Notes: generated from the sequence alone by a model not told the origin. A stretch of DNA of 40,088 nt from JAVBOF01 sp031550915 (GCA_031550915.1 JAVBOF010000018.1:1-40088), one strand, 5' to 3'. Counted from the stretch's first letter, positions 16,301 to 24,060 are shown. Program-made: numbers and translations.

Positions 16301-17804
16301 AATACACCATCTCCGAAGTCGGGTCGTCATGTACCGCGCCGGGATAGAGTTTGTCCTTATCCGTTTCTTCATCCAACCCCAGCATCTTAAACGCTCCGGG
16401 GTTCGCATAAATGTGCTTGATATTCTCATCAGTGGCAGCGACGAAATCATTAAACGATTTCAAAAGGGCGGCTTGCACCTGCGTTTGCTTTATCAGCATC
16501 TTCTGGCCGGTGATATCCATTATTATGGTCCCCAGGGCGATGCGTTTGCCCTCTCTATCTTTGATTGCAACTATGGTTTGCAGGCAATCCTTATGTATAC
16601 CGTCCTTAGTGACTATGCCAACTTCTCCGCTCCATTCCTCGTGGTCGAGCATATAGGGCATAACGGTATTCTTCAGATACGCCGAGCTCCTTTCATCATG
16701 CAGCATCATCGGTTTATCCAGCTCTGAATATTCATATCCCGAAAGCTTCCGTGCTCCGTCGTTTATATAAAGCACACGCATATTGTTGTCACATACTGAT
16801 ACGAAATCCGGAAGGTTATCAAAAATAGCCGCTTGTATTGTAAGAAGCTCCTCGCCTTCCTTTTGTTTGGTAACATCTGAATATACTTCAAGCCGGGCAT
16901 TGTTGTCCGTGCCCCAGTTGATATTGGATAGCTGGCAATTATACCATTTTTTTGCTTTTTCCGAATGTACAAGTTCCCCAGACGTCCCGCCATGCTCGGA
17001 TTCACGCGTACCCCATATCTCGGAATAAGGCTTATGCAAATCTCCATCAAAACTATTTTGGGCAGTTTTGTTCGAATACAGAAGATTCCTACCGTCGCCG
17101 GAGAATATCCGTACTGCCACATTCATGGCATTCAGCGCGTCATATATGCGTTCCCTGTCCCGCTGAATCCTTCTTATCAAAGGTATGTTATATATGCATA
17201 TTCCGATCAGAATAATTATCATCCCTGTTGCAAATATAACAAAAGGTACAGCGGAAAACGAAAAGAACAGCTTTTTAAAAGGTATTTGGTTGAATACCGA
17301 GAGTACCGCCCCATGACTTTCAAATTTATAGCACGTACCAAGCACAAGCATTCCGTTCCTGTCTCTGTTAAACGACGGCGTGCTCATCTCCCCCAGCTTA
17401 GTGTTCAAAACCATCTTACTGTTATCTTCAGAGAGTTTTATATCCGGGGTTTTTCTAATATCGAGCGATGTCACATATTGCGGAAATACCTGGTTGTTAT
17501 AGGCGACCCTGGATAATACCGTTTGAGAATCTATCGGGCCCATCTTGGATTCGGAAGTATAAAGAGAGTTGACAACATCCGTAAGGGTTATGTCGATATC
17601 GCCCGTTTCTAAGAATGATTTGTCGATCATACCTTTTAACATCATGACTTCATTTTCAACAAGGTCTTTTTGATACTTTGAATAAGAATAGTAAGCGTTT
17701 ATGAACATTGATGCAAGTACGGTTACCAGACCGATGCAAAAGAAAAGAATGATCATTTGCACACGCTTTTTATAAGATTTTTCTGCATACTGGCTCTGCC
17801 GCAT
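13320..17804 (-). CDS. Multi-PAS hybrid sensor histidine kinase with two receivers and HPt
   Basis: This is a large phosphorelay kinase of 1494 residues. The start is placed at the ATG at 17804 (MRQSQYAEKSYKK), because AGAGGG lies five bases upstream; the ATG at 17819 lacks a site. The order is: membrane span about 17-39; extracytoplasmic sensor about 40-178; second span about 179-206; five PAS-like units (about 220-315, 325-430, 445-560, 565-685, 695-815); DHp with H846 in SHEIRTPMNAI; the ATP-binding lobe with DTGIGI and GGTGLGLAIS; receiver 1 with D1139; receiver 2 with D1278 in LMDVQMPNMDG; and HPt with H1428 in AHALKG. All phosphotransfer residues are intact. It is divergent from a related kinase that lacks them. 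Its promoter carries a 10-bp inverted repeat. The signal is unknown. Confidence 0.93.
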   Translation of the reverse strand: MRQSQYAEKSYKKRVQMIILFFCIGLVTVLASMFINAYYSYSKYQKDLVENEVMMLKGMIDKSFLETGDIDITLTDVVNSLYTSESKMGPIDSQTVLSRVAYNNQVFPQYVTSLDIRKTPDIKLSEDNSKMVLNTKLGEMSTPSFNRDRNGMLVLGTCYKFESHGAVLSVFNQIPFKKLFFSFSAVPFVIFATGMIIILIGICIYNIPLIRRIQRDRERIYDALNAMNVAVRIFSGDGRNLLYSNKTAQNSFDGDLHKPYSEIWGTRESEHGGTSGELVHSEKAKKWYNCQLSNINWGTDNNARLEVYSDVTKQKEGEELLTIQAAIFDNLPDFVSVCDNNMRVLYINDGARKLSGYEYSELDKPMMLHDERSSAYLKNTVMPYMLDHEEWSGEVGIVTKDGIHKDCLQTIVAIKDREGKRIALGTIIMDITGQKMLIKQTQVQAALLKSFNDFVAATDENIKHIYANPGAFKMLGLDEETDKDKLYPGAVHDDPTSEMVYSLAKELMALPAEEAYEWRGETQMIRKDGSRIDVLQQIFAIRDDDGKAIGIGTVSKDITEEKRIRIDIQIQSAITRFSSDFISASDMDLNLMYLNDGAYKMAGWDREEIGLDLTPELIHDKDTAKLIRHGYTIAATDGTWQTECSLIKKDGTVSTVAVTLFAIKNEAGETNGVGCVMRDITEINKLQKEVSDVKERLEIALNASRTGVWEIDYENDKVNYDDILAGIYRIPKQSELNMTVKDLYSLFNSLMDEGQAETYLQGITNLNVQDANIARDIRLTFPDGSIRYINNYGKTIEDKNGKSIRTVGLTFDITDRIMMEKEMLIAKNQAEAANRAKSQFLSNMSHEIRTPMNAIIGMTKIAQVSNDLSKIKDCLDKVEISSEHLLAIINDVLDLSKIESGKFDLLYEPFDLEFALEEIINVIAVKVDEKQHDLMVKIENNVPRNLYGDAMRLKQIILNLMSNAVKFTPENGRIGLTVSAKERRDKDVVLEFKVTDTGIGISDEQRARLFQAFEQADSSITKNYGGTGLGLAISKRLAELMNGSISIDDSYTNGSCFHVEVTVGVMDGSGLVNTMLPGAHAHELKVLVVDDSEEICEYIKSILENNGISCTTASSGYEAIETINNSKKSDQGYKLVFLDLKMNGMSGLETAKEIRKLGQEDITLVLMSMYDFTDIETEAMELGIKKMLPKPVFPSTIINTINETVGFDVNNRKVSRSSRDISYKGKKILIVEDIEINREILCSLLESTKVEIEEANDGAVAVSMFENDPDRFDMILMDVQMPNMDGYQATKLIRGSAAKTAKTIPIVAMTANAFKEDIVRAFEAGMNGHISKPIDEEKMFNELDKFLVGNGGKNLSNNDFAGGGGAGSDTSGSPGLFGVNVANGMKMLANNSKIYSKLLQTFSQNTIKDEFLQAVKDGDMELAAQKAHALKGVSANLSLDNIYEGIKLLESMVKTGTVSPDDPEIGGFIAVYEKTLASIEIISQQPELIEAYKN

Positions 17805-17880
17805 ATACGCCCTCTTCATCCGTCGATCAAGCGGCAGATAATAATAGACAGGTACAAGTCTGTTGCCGCCATAATTAGTT

Positions 17881-17909
17881 ATATTACCATCTTATTGCTT
17901 CATTTTCAA
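17881..17909 (-). promoter_or_regulatory. SigA-type promoter of the multi-PAS kinase
   Basis: On the minus strand TTGAAA (17909-17904) and TAATAT (17886-17881) are 17 bases apart, with TGG before the -10. It lies 77 bases upstream of the kinase start. The -35 and most of the spacer fall within a perfect inverted repeat. Confidence 0.6.
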
Positions 17910-17917
17910 GCAATAAG
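17891..17917. repeat. Perfect 10-bp inverted repeat over the kinase promoter (possible operator)
   Basis: CTTATTGCTT (17891-17900) and AAGCAATAAG (17908-17917) are separated by seven bases. The repeat spans the -35 and spacer of the minus-strand kinase promoter. The sequence GCCTTTTAC follows on the plus strand, but no plus-strand gene precedes it, so an operator is more likely than a terminator. Confidence 0.6.
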
Positions 17918-17974
17918 GCCTTTTACATAATTCCGTTTTTAGGGTACTACATTTGCAAATTTTAGTGGATTTAT

Positions 17975-18003
17975 TTATTTTTTGTTGTATACTATGATAT
18001 AAG
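17975..18003 (+). promoter_or_regulatory. Weak extended -10 promoter candidate for the second hybrid kinase
   Basis: TATAAG (17998-18003) is preceded by TGA, an extended -10 pattern, 26 bases before the likely TTG start. The -35 position, TTATTT at 17975-17980, is poor, so this call rests mainly on the -10. Confidence 0.38.
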
Positions 18004-18029
18004 TGTAATTATAAATTCAGGTGGTTGTG

Positions 18030-20516
18030 TTGAAGATGGTTGATAATTCCGGAATTATCGTTTCTTTGGGTTGCGTTGCGCACAAGCTGCATAGCGAACA
18101 AAACGGCGCGGTACTTTCATTTGGCGCGCTCGAAAATGTGCTCGGTATTGTTCTGGAAACGCTTGGCGCATATAGGATATCCTTGGCCCGGTATTCCTAT
18201 TCACATGATATACAAATCGTACAGGTTTGCGGGGAAACGTGTACAAACCATTTGCCGCAAGAATTGTTCGAAAAGCTGGCTGCAAGGCTTAAGGAAAAAT
18301 GCCCAAATCCTCTATACGGAAGCGAGCTTTCCTCTTTTCTATATTCAAACGAAAAGGAATATATCAAAAACAAAACTACGGCTTATATCCCGATCTCATC
18401 CGGTGAAACAATATATGCCGTTATTTTGCTTGAATCCGAAGCCGATTTTATGCAGAATAATGACCTAAAGGCGTTTTTATTGGCGGTTTGCGAAATGCTA
18501 ACCACCGCAGAAAAAACCCATTTTTACGCTGATACCGTATGTCCTGACAAAAACATGGTTGCAATGCCGAAAGGTATACAGGATAAAAGAGAAGATATCC
18601 TGTCGCAGATGAGCCTAGAAATACGAACACCGATAAACGCCATAATCGGTCTGGCGCGGGTCGGAGCCGGGTCCGGCGATATAGAAAAAGCAAGAGAATG
18701 CCTCGAAACGATTGAATCGTCCTCCGTAGATCTCTTAAAGACGATAAATGATATCCTCGATATGACCGCTTTAGAGGCTAACAAAATGGTACTGGAGCAC
18801 AGGCCGTTTGATTTAGAAAACATGCTGATGAAACTTGTCAATGTGATTTCCCATAAAACCGCGGACAAGAATCAAAAGCTGCATATACATATACATATCG
18901 GAACGCCGAATCTTTTCTTTGGCGACGAGGCGAGGCTTTCGCAGGTGGTCCAAAACATACTTTCAAACGCCATAAAGTTCACCAGCCACAACGGCAAGGT
19001 GCGTATAGATGTCAAAGAGGTATCAAGGGACGCGGAGTATTCCTGTTTGGAGTTCCGCATCAAGGATACGGGCATCGGCGTTCCAAAGGAACGTCACCCC
19101 CACCTAATCAAGCTCTTTGAAAAAGCGAACGGCGAAGGCGGCCGAAGGTTTGAGGGCAAAGGCCTCGGTCTGGCGATTTCCAGAAACATCATAGACCTAA
19201 TGAATGGAGATATCCGCTTTGAAAGTACAGAAGGCAAAGGAACTGAGTTTGCCTTTACGATAAAACTGAAATATATCGAAGTGCCTACCCAGCACCGTTC
19301 AAAGTTCTCCGAGGATATTGTTTCCACGCTGAGGATCATAAACGTGGATGATACGCAGGAAACCTCTGATTATTTCGAGCAAATAATGGAAGGGTTCAGC
19401 ATTAAGACGGATACCGTACCAAATATCTCCGCGTGTATCGCGGAGCTGGACAAGGCAATAAAATCCGGTAATCCCTATAACCTTATCTTCGTCGATTGGA
19501 ATATGCTGAAAAGCAGCGGATTGAACACCGCCCGAAGCATATTTACAAAATATGGTTGCTGGATCATGGTATTGATACCAACCGCGCAGCGCAGCGAATC
19601 CTTGATCGATTCGCGTGAATTCGGCATTATAAAATATATAGACAAGCCTTTTTTCCCGTCAATGCTTTTCAACGCCCTACAGGAATTCATACATTTCCGT
19701 GAAGAGCCGGTCGGATCGGATCTATCCAGAAAGTATATCTTCTCCGGTCATACGGTTTTGCACGTTGAGGATTTTGAAATTAACAGGGACATTCTCGGAA
19801 GATCTTTGGAAGCCGCTAAAATAAACGTTGTCCCTGCAGAAAACGGTAAAATTGCCTATGAGCTATTTAAAGTGAACCCCGATATGTACGATCTTATCCT
19901 TATGGATATAAATATGCCGATTATGGACGGATATGAAGCAACCGAGCTAATACGCTCCTTGCCTTTTCCAAAGGCCAAAACCATACCGATACTCGCTGTT
20001 ACGGCAAATGCCTTTGAAGAGGATGTCAATCGCAGTAAAGCAGTTGGCATGAACGGCCATCTGACCAAGCCGGTAGATTTGGATACCTTGTTTTCGCTCA
20101 TGTCCAAGCTATTCTCTGAAAAGAGCTTAGGGAGCAATATCGGGGCGGAAAGTGAAATAATCTTAGAGAACGCAAACCGTGAATCCAACAAATATATTGG
20201 CTATGACGAAGCCCTCCGGCACGTGAATAACAGCCGCCGCGTATTAAAAACGCTTTTAACGAGTTTCAAGAACAATACCAAGCTGGATAAACTCGTGGAT
20301 GCAGTCGCCGCGGATAATTTTTCTTCCGCCGCAAAAATAGCTAAGGAGATCATGCAGGTTGCAGAAAACCTGTATCTTTTTGCGCTTGTAGATAGTTTGG
20401 CGGTTTTAATTATGCAGTTTAACGATAATTATGTACTAGAAGAATCCATGATGGACTTGGAAAATGTATACTCTATTACCTCAAAACATATAGAGGAGCT
20501 TGTTAAATCGCTATAG
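18030..20516 (+). CDS. Hybrid histidine kinase lacking both phosphotransfer histidines
   Basis: This 828-residue soluble homologue of the divergent kinase probably starts at TTG 18030, five bases after AGGTGG; GTG 18021 and ATG 18036 are alternatives. Residues 1-165 form a possible GAF-like domain without a confident match. DHp follows, but the H-box reads MSLEIRTPINAIIG with L196 where the phosphorylated His belongs. The ATP lobe looks intact (QVVQNILSNAIKFT, DTGIGV, GKGLGLAIS). Receiver 1 keeps D489 (IFVDWNM) and receiver 2 keeps D626 (LMDINMPIMDG). The C-terminal domain aligns with the HPt of the neighbour, but AAQKAH is AAKIAK here, placing K772 at the His site. So it cannot autophosphorylate in the classical way. 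It may act on another kinase in trans, as a scaffold, or as a phosphate acceptor. The HD-GYP regulator follows. Confidence 0.9.
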   Translation: MKMVDNSGIIVSLGCVAHKLHSEQNGAVLSFGALENVLGIVLETLGAYRISLARYSYSHDIQIVQVCGETCTNHLPQELFEKLAARLKEKCPNPLYGSELSSFLYSNEKEYIKNKTTAYIPISSGETIYAVILLESEADFMQNNDLKAFLLAVCEMLTTAEKTHFYADTVCPDKNMVAMPKGIQDKREDILSQMSLEIRTPINAIIGLARVGAGSGDIEKARECLETIESSSVDLLKTINDILDMTALEANKMVLEHRPFDLENMLMKLVNVISHKTADKNQKLHIHIHIGTPNLFFGDEARLSQVVQNILSNAIKFTSHNGKVRIDVKEVSRDAEYSCLEFRIKDTGIGVPKERHPHLIKLFEKANGEGGRRFEGKGLGLAISRNIIDLMNGDIRFESTEGKGTEFAFTIKLKYIEVPTQHRSKFSEDIVSTLRIINVDDTQETSDYFEQIMEGFSIKTDTVPNISACIAELDKAIKSGNPYNLIFVDWNMLKSSGLNTARSIFTKYGCWIMVLIPTAQRSESLIDSREFGIIKYIDKPFFPSMLFNALQEFIHFREEPVGSDLSRKYIFSGHTVLHVEDFEINRDILGRSLEAAKINVVPAENGKIAYELFKVNPDMYDLILMDINMPIMDGYEATELIRSLPFPKAKTIPILAVTANAFEEDVNRSKAVGMNGHLTKPVDLDTLFSLMSKLFSEKSLGSNIGAESEIILENANRESNKYIGYDEALRHVNNSRRVLKTLLTSFKNNTKLDKLVDAVAADNFSSAAKIAKEIMQVAENLYLFALVDSLAVLIMQFNDNYVLEESMMDLENVYSITSKHIEELVKSL

Positions 20517-20528
20517 TTTTGATATAAT
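20500..20528 (+). promoter_or_regulatory. SigA-type promoter of the HD-GYP regulator gene
   Basis: TTGTTA (20500-20505), inside the last codons of the kinase gene, and a perfect TATAAT (20523-20528) are 17 bases apart, with TGA before the -10. It lies 35 bases before the TTG start, so the regulator can be expressed without the kinase. Confidence 0.68.
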
Positions 20529-20562
20529 CTTTTGGATAATTGGTTTCTAGGGGGAACGAATT

Positions 20563-21639
20563 TTGTCGATGTCCAGCATCCTTATAGTTGACGATGTTGA
20601 AATCAACAGGCTGATACTTAGAGAGATACTTTCTGCCGATTATGATATTCTTGAGGCAGAGAGTGGTCTTGAAGCCATAGATCTATTATACAATATCGGA
20701 GATCTGCCACAGGCCGTTCTATTGGATATTATGATGCCCGGCATGGATGGTTTCGAAGTCCTTTCCATGATAAAATCCAACCCCCGCACGGATAAGATCC
20801 CGGTTCTGTTCATCACGGCTGCCGACGCCAGCACAAACGAATCCAAGGGCTTGAAGGAAGGCGCCGCCGACTATATCTCCAAACCGTTCAACCCCGATGT
20901 TGTCAAGGCCAGGGTCGAGAGCCAGATACAGCTTAAAAAATACCGTGACGGGCTTGAGATCATGCTAGAAAAGAAAACGGACGAGCTTATCACTACGCAT
21001 GAACGCACTTTGGAAACGCTTGCAACTATAATCGAATACAGAAGTCTTGAAAGCGGTACGCATATCCGCCGCTCAAGCGAACTATCAAGGGTTTTGATCC
21101 ATGCGCTTTTAAAGCATGATAATTTCAAAAAAGAACTAGTTAACATTCATTATAATTCAATAATAAAGGCGGTTGCCCTTCACGATATCGGTAAAATAGG
21201 CATTCCCGACAGCATTTTACTCAAGCCCGGCAAATTGACGGATGAAGAATTTGCCGTAATAAAAGAACATACGCTGATAGGCAGTAAAATAATCGAAACT
21301 ATTGCAGAAAACGCCTTCGACGATGCAATGTATCTTACACATTGCCGCGAGATATGCAGATACCATCACGAGCGGTGGGATGGCAAAGGATACCCCGATA
21401 AGCTTTCGGGGCTGGACATACCCCTTTCCGCAAGGATACTGTCCATAGTTGATGTGTATGACGCGCTTGTAAACGAACGTTGCTACAAGCCCGCTATGTC
21501 GCACGAAGCCGCGATGGATATTATAAGAGAAGGCATCGGCACTCAGTTTGATCCCGACATCGGAGAGATAGTCCTCGGCATCAGCGATAAGTTCAAATCA
21601 ATCGAAAAGACGATCAAGGATGAAGAACAGAACAATTAA
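20563..21639 (+). CDS. Receiver-HD-GYP response regulator (c-di-GMP phosphodiesterase)
   Basis: This 358-residue response regulator probably hydrolyses c-di-GMP when its receiver is phosphorylated. The start is TTG 20563 (MSMSSILIVDD), eight bases after AGGGGG. The receiver occupies residues 1-125, with the acidic pocket in VDDVEIN, the phosphorylated D55 in LLDIMMPGMDG and the conserved Lys in ISKPF. A coiled helix (about 125-150) leads to the HD-GYP domain. Its HD pair is H207-D208 in ALHDIGKIGIPDSILLKPGKL, and the GYP motif is at 276-278 in HHERWDGKGYPD. All metal-ligand motifs appear present. Its position makes it the natural target of the two hybrid kinases upstream, though the pairing is inferred. 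A strong terminator follows. Confidence 0.93.
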   Translation: MSMSSILIVDDVEINRLILREILSADYDILEAESGLEAIDLLYNIGDLPQAVLLDIMMPGMDGFEVLSMIKSNPRTDKIPVLFITAADASTNESKGLKEGAADYISKPFNPDVVKARVESQIQLKKYRDGLEIMLEKKTDELITTHERTLETLATIIEYRSLESGTHIRRSSELSRVLIHALLKHDNFKKELVNIHYNSIIKAVALHDIGKIGIPDSILLKPGKLTDEEFAVIKEHTLIGSKIIETIAENAFDDAMYLTHCREICRYHHERWDGKGYPDKLSGLDIPLSARILSIVDVYDALVNERCYKPAMSHEAAMDIIREGIGTQFDPDIGEIVLGISDKFKSIEKTIKDEEQNN

Positions 21640-21652
21640 CGCTTTGGCGCGA

Positions 21653-21681
21653 ACCCTGCAATAATCATGCAGGGTCTTTTT
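21653..21681 (+). terminator. Intrinsic terminator after the HD-GYP gene
   Basis: ACCCTGCA (21653-21660) pairs perfectly with TGCAGGGT (21668-21675) over a seven-base loop, followed by CTTTTTAT. It lies 13 bases after the stop codon and serves the plus strand. Confidence 0.85.
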
Positions 21682-21689
21682 ATGTCATT

Positions 21690-23093
21690 TCAGCAATGAG
21701 GTATATTAGTATGATTTGCTATTTCGGAGCTTAGCGTGCAGATATCCTCCGGCGCCAGATCGTGGATATTTGGCCTTCCCGCCGCCCGCGCAAACACTTC
21801 CAGCTCGTGCGCGCTGACCTTAAGAAAATTGTGCAGTCTCTTGGCGCTGTTGTCTATATGCAGCCTCTTTCTAAGGTCTTCATCCTGTGTGGCGACGCCA
21901 ACCGGGCATTTGCCCGTATGGCATATCCTGTATTGCTGGCAAGCCGCAGCCATAAGCGCAGCCGAAGCAATGGCAATGGCGTCCGCGCCCATCGCCAAAG
22001 CCTTGACAAAATCTGCCGGTACCCTTAGCCCGCCTGTAATAACAAGGTCCATATCCGGACAATTCTCTAGAATGAACTTTTTTGTGCGGTAAAGGGCGTA
22101 TATCGTCGGTACGGTCGAAGCATCCTTCAAGGTTTTGGGGCTTGCGCCAGTCGCTCCTCCCCTGCCGTCTACGGTAACGAAATCCGCTCCGGCAAAGGCG
22201 ATGACCTCCATATCCTTCTCTATATGGCCTGCAGCTATCTTTATCCCTATCGGTCTGCCCCCGGATATTTCCCGAAGGTCGTCGACCAGACCCTTCATAT
22301 CCTGTTTCGTCTTTATATGCTTAAACTTTGCGGGGCTCAGGATATCCTCCCCCATAGGCTTAAAACGTATCTTTGCAATTTCTTCTGTCACCTTTTGCCC
22401 CGGCAGGTGGCCGCCCATACCCGGCTTTGTTCCCTGCCCTATTTTTATCTCTATCGCGTCAGCGTTCTGCAGATTCTCTGTAGTTACGCTGTACAGGTTC
22501 GGTACATATTCGAATATATACCTATGCGCGTTTTCCATCTCCTCCGGCAATATTCCGCCTTCCCCGCTGCACATCGCCGTACCGCTTAAGGCACTGCCTT
22601 TCGCAAGCGCGATTTTTATCTCTTTTGACAGGGCGCCGAATGACATATGCGAAACATAAACCGGTAAAGCTATCTCCATTGGTTTTTTTGCCTTCTTGCC
22701 TATTACCGTGCGCAAGCTGACTGCTTCGTCTTCATCCATCGGAAGCGTATGCAATTGTGCCCCCAAAAAGAGAATGTCATCCCAGGATGTGCTTTTAAGC
22801 TTGGTTCCCATAGGCTCTATTATAGATTCACCGGAAACAGCCATCTGATGGATAGTATCCATATGCTTTTCATTATCGCTTCCATGCATAGCAAAATCCT
22901 TTGGATAAGCAAGCGGGTTTTCATACTGAACAACTTCGGCACTCTGGGACTTTCCTTCCAATTGCTTCCTGTAGACGTATTTGGGGCATTCGCATGTCGG
23001 GCAGGTATAATCCGGCTCCAACTCCTCCCAAAGGTAGTTTTGTTCACTCTCGTCAAACAGGTATCCGCACACGCAGCATCTATAAACTGCCAT
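21690..23093 (-). CDS. Rubredoxin-fused glutamate synthase-type FMN oxidoreductase
   Basis: The 467-residue protein starts with a rubredoxin-like iron site, CVC (C6, C9) and CPTC (C31, C34). From about residue 85 it continues into the FMN-binding catalytic domain of glutamate synthase large subunits (SHMSFGALSKEIKIALAKG, GQGTKPGMGGHLPG, DGRGGATGASP). Near residue 385 the 3Fe-4S motif CQQYRICHTGKCPVG (Cx5Cx4C) is intact. The glutaminase domain is absent, as in archaeal-type enzymes. Such stand-alone proteins are common in anaerobes and often annotated as glutamate synthase, but their true reaction is not settled; rubredoxin suggests an electron entry site. CGGAGG lies nine bases before the ATG. 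The aldolase gene lies 104 bases upstream on the same strand. Confidence 0.9.
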   Translation of the reverse strand: MAVYRCCVCGYLFDESEQNYLWEELEPDYTCPTCECPKYVYRKQLEGKSQSAEVVQYENPLAYPKDFAMHGSDNEKHMDTIHQMAVSGESIIEPMGTKLKSTSWDDILFLGAQLHTLPMDEDEAVSLRTVIGKKAKKPMEIALPVYVSHMSFGALSKEIKIALAKGSALSGTAMCSGEGGILPEEMENAHRYIFEYVPNLYSVTTENLQNADAIEIKIGQGTKPGMGGHLPGQKVTEEIAKIRFKPMGEDILSPAKFKHIKTKQDMKGLVDDLREISGGRPIGIKIAAGHIEKDMEVIAFAGADFVTVDGRGGATGASPKTLKDASTVPTIYALYRTKKFILENCPDMDLVITGGLRVPADFVKALAMGADAIAIASAALMAAACQQYRICHTGKCPVGVATQDEDLRKRLHIDNSAKRLHNFLKVSAHELEVFARAAGRPNIHDLAPEDICTLSSEIANHTNIPHC

Positions 23094-23197
23094 AGAAAAA
23101 CCTCCGAATAATAATAAAAATCAAATACAGGGCAGTCTTTTGGTCAATAATTTGCTTCATCCATCGATTACGCAATAATCGGGACCTTCCCAAAGCC

Positions 23198-23992
23198 TCA
23201 TTCCACAAAAACCAGAGTTTTGCCGTCGGGCGTTTCCATCCCCAGCTTGCCGATATCCACATACCCAAACCTGCTCAAATAATGCCTGGCCCTTGGTATA
23301 TCGATGGTCCTTATCCCTTTGCCATTTTCAACTTTCAGAATAGCAGCATCCGGTGCCGAAGGGTCGAAGCCGAGCATCGACGTAAGCGAAGTCTTTATCT
23401 TGCTTGCCATTCCTTCATAATCCCTGGCCTCAATATCTTTTTTGCCGCAAAGCCAGCTTCCGCCCACGGCCAAAACAAAGCCTTCTTTTATGTACTGGCG
23501 AATATTGCCTGCATCAATGCCACCCGTCGGTACAAATTTTATATTCGCAAAAGGCGAAGACAGCGAACGCATAGCCATTATACCGCCGAAATTATCAGCG
23601 GGAAAGTACTTGACGGCCGTCAGCCCGAAGTCAATGGCCCGCATTATCTCGGTTGGCGTGACGCAGCCGGGTAAGACGGAAACATGCTTGTCTATGCATA
23701 GCCTCACAATTCCGTCAGAAAATCCGGGGCTGACTATGAATTCGGCCCCTTCATCTATACATTCCACGCATTTATCTTCGTTCAATACCGTACCTGCGCC
23801 AACAAGCATTCCGGGTACATGCTTCTTTATCCGTTTAATTGCCTCGATGCCTGCGGGCGTCCGCATAGTTATCTCCATAATGCCCAGCCCGCGTTCAAAA
23901 AACGTTTCCGCAACGGGCACGGCTACATCCGCATCATCGATCACAATAACAGGGACAATGCCAAAAAGGCCTATTTTATCCAATACATCCAT
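23198..23992 (-). CDS. eda: KDPG/KHG aldolase with a C-terminal extension
   Basis: This class I aldolase splits 2-keto-3-deoxy-6-phosphogluconate or 4-hydroxy-2-oxoglutarate. The ATG at 23992 follows TTGGAGGG and matches the usual family start (MDVLDKIGLFGIVPVIVI). An upstream in-frame ATG at 24076 would overlap the promoter. The catalytic base E40 (IMEITMRTP) and Schiff-base K128 (AVKYFPA) are present, as are GAGTVL and FVPTGGI. The core ends near residue 205. About 55 further residues (KVENGKGIRTIDIPRARHY, then LSRFGY) recall a shortened vicinal-oxygen-chelate-type extension seen in some homologues, ending at a TGA. No other Entner-Doudoroff gene is nearby, so the substrate is open. Confidence 0.88.
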   Translation of the reverse strand: MDVLDKIGLFGIVPVIVIDDADVAVPVAETFFERGLGIMEITMRTPAGIEAIKRIKKHVPGMLVGAGTVLNEDKCVECIDEGAEFIVSPGFSDGIVRLCIDKHVSVLPGCVTPTEIMRAIDFGLTAVKYFPADNFGGIMAMRSLSSPFANIKFVPTGGIDAGNIRQYIKEGFVLAVGGSWLCGKKDIEARDYEGMASKIKTSLTSMLGFDPSAPDAAILKVENGKGIRTIDIPRARHYLSRFGYVDIGKLGMETPDGKTLVFVE

Positions 23993-24031
23993 AAAGCCCT
24001 CCAATGATACTTCGCCAATCCGGCTGATAAC

Positions 24032-24060
24032 TTGATTTTTTCCTGATTTTGTGCTATTAT
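24032..24060 (+). promoter_or_regulatory. SigA-type promoter of the unknown membrane-anchored protein gene
   Basis: TTGATT (24032-24037) and TATTAT (24055-24060) are 17 bases apart with TGC before the -10, 46 bases before the TTG start at 24106. It lies beside the minus-strand aldolase promoter. Confidence 0.65.

Noticed and set aside
23164..23180. Short hairpin CGATTA/TAATCG between the aldolase and rubredoxin-fused genes
   Set aside because: Only six base pairs, no T-tract on either strand; not a convincing terminator or operator.
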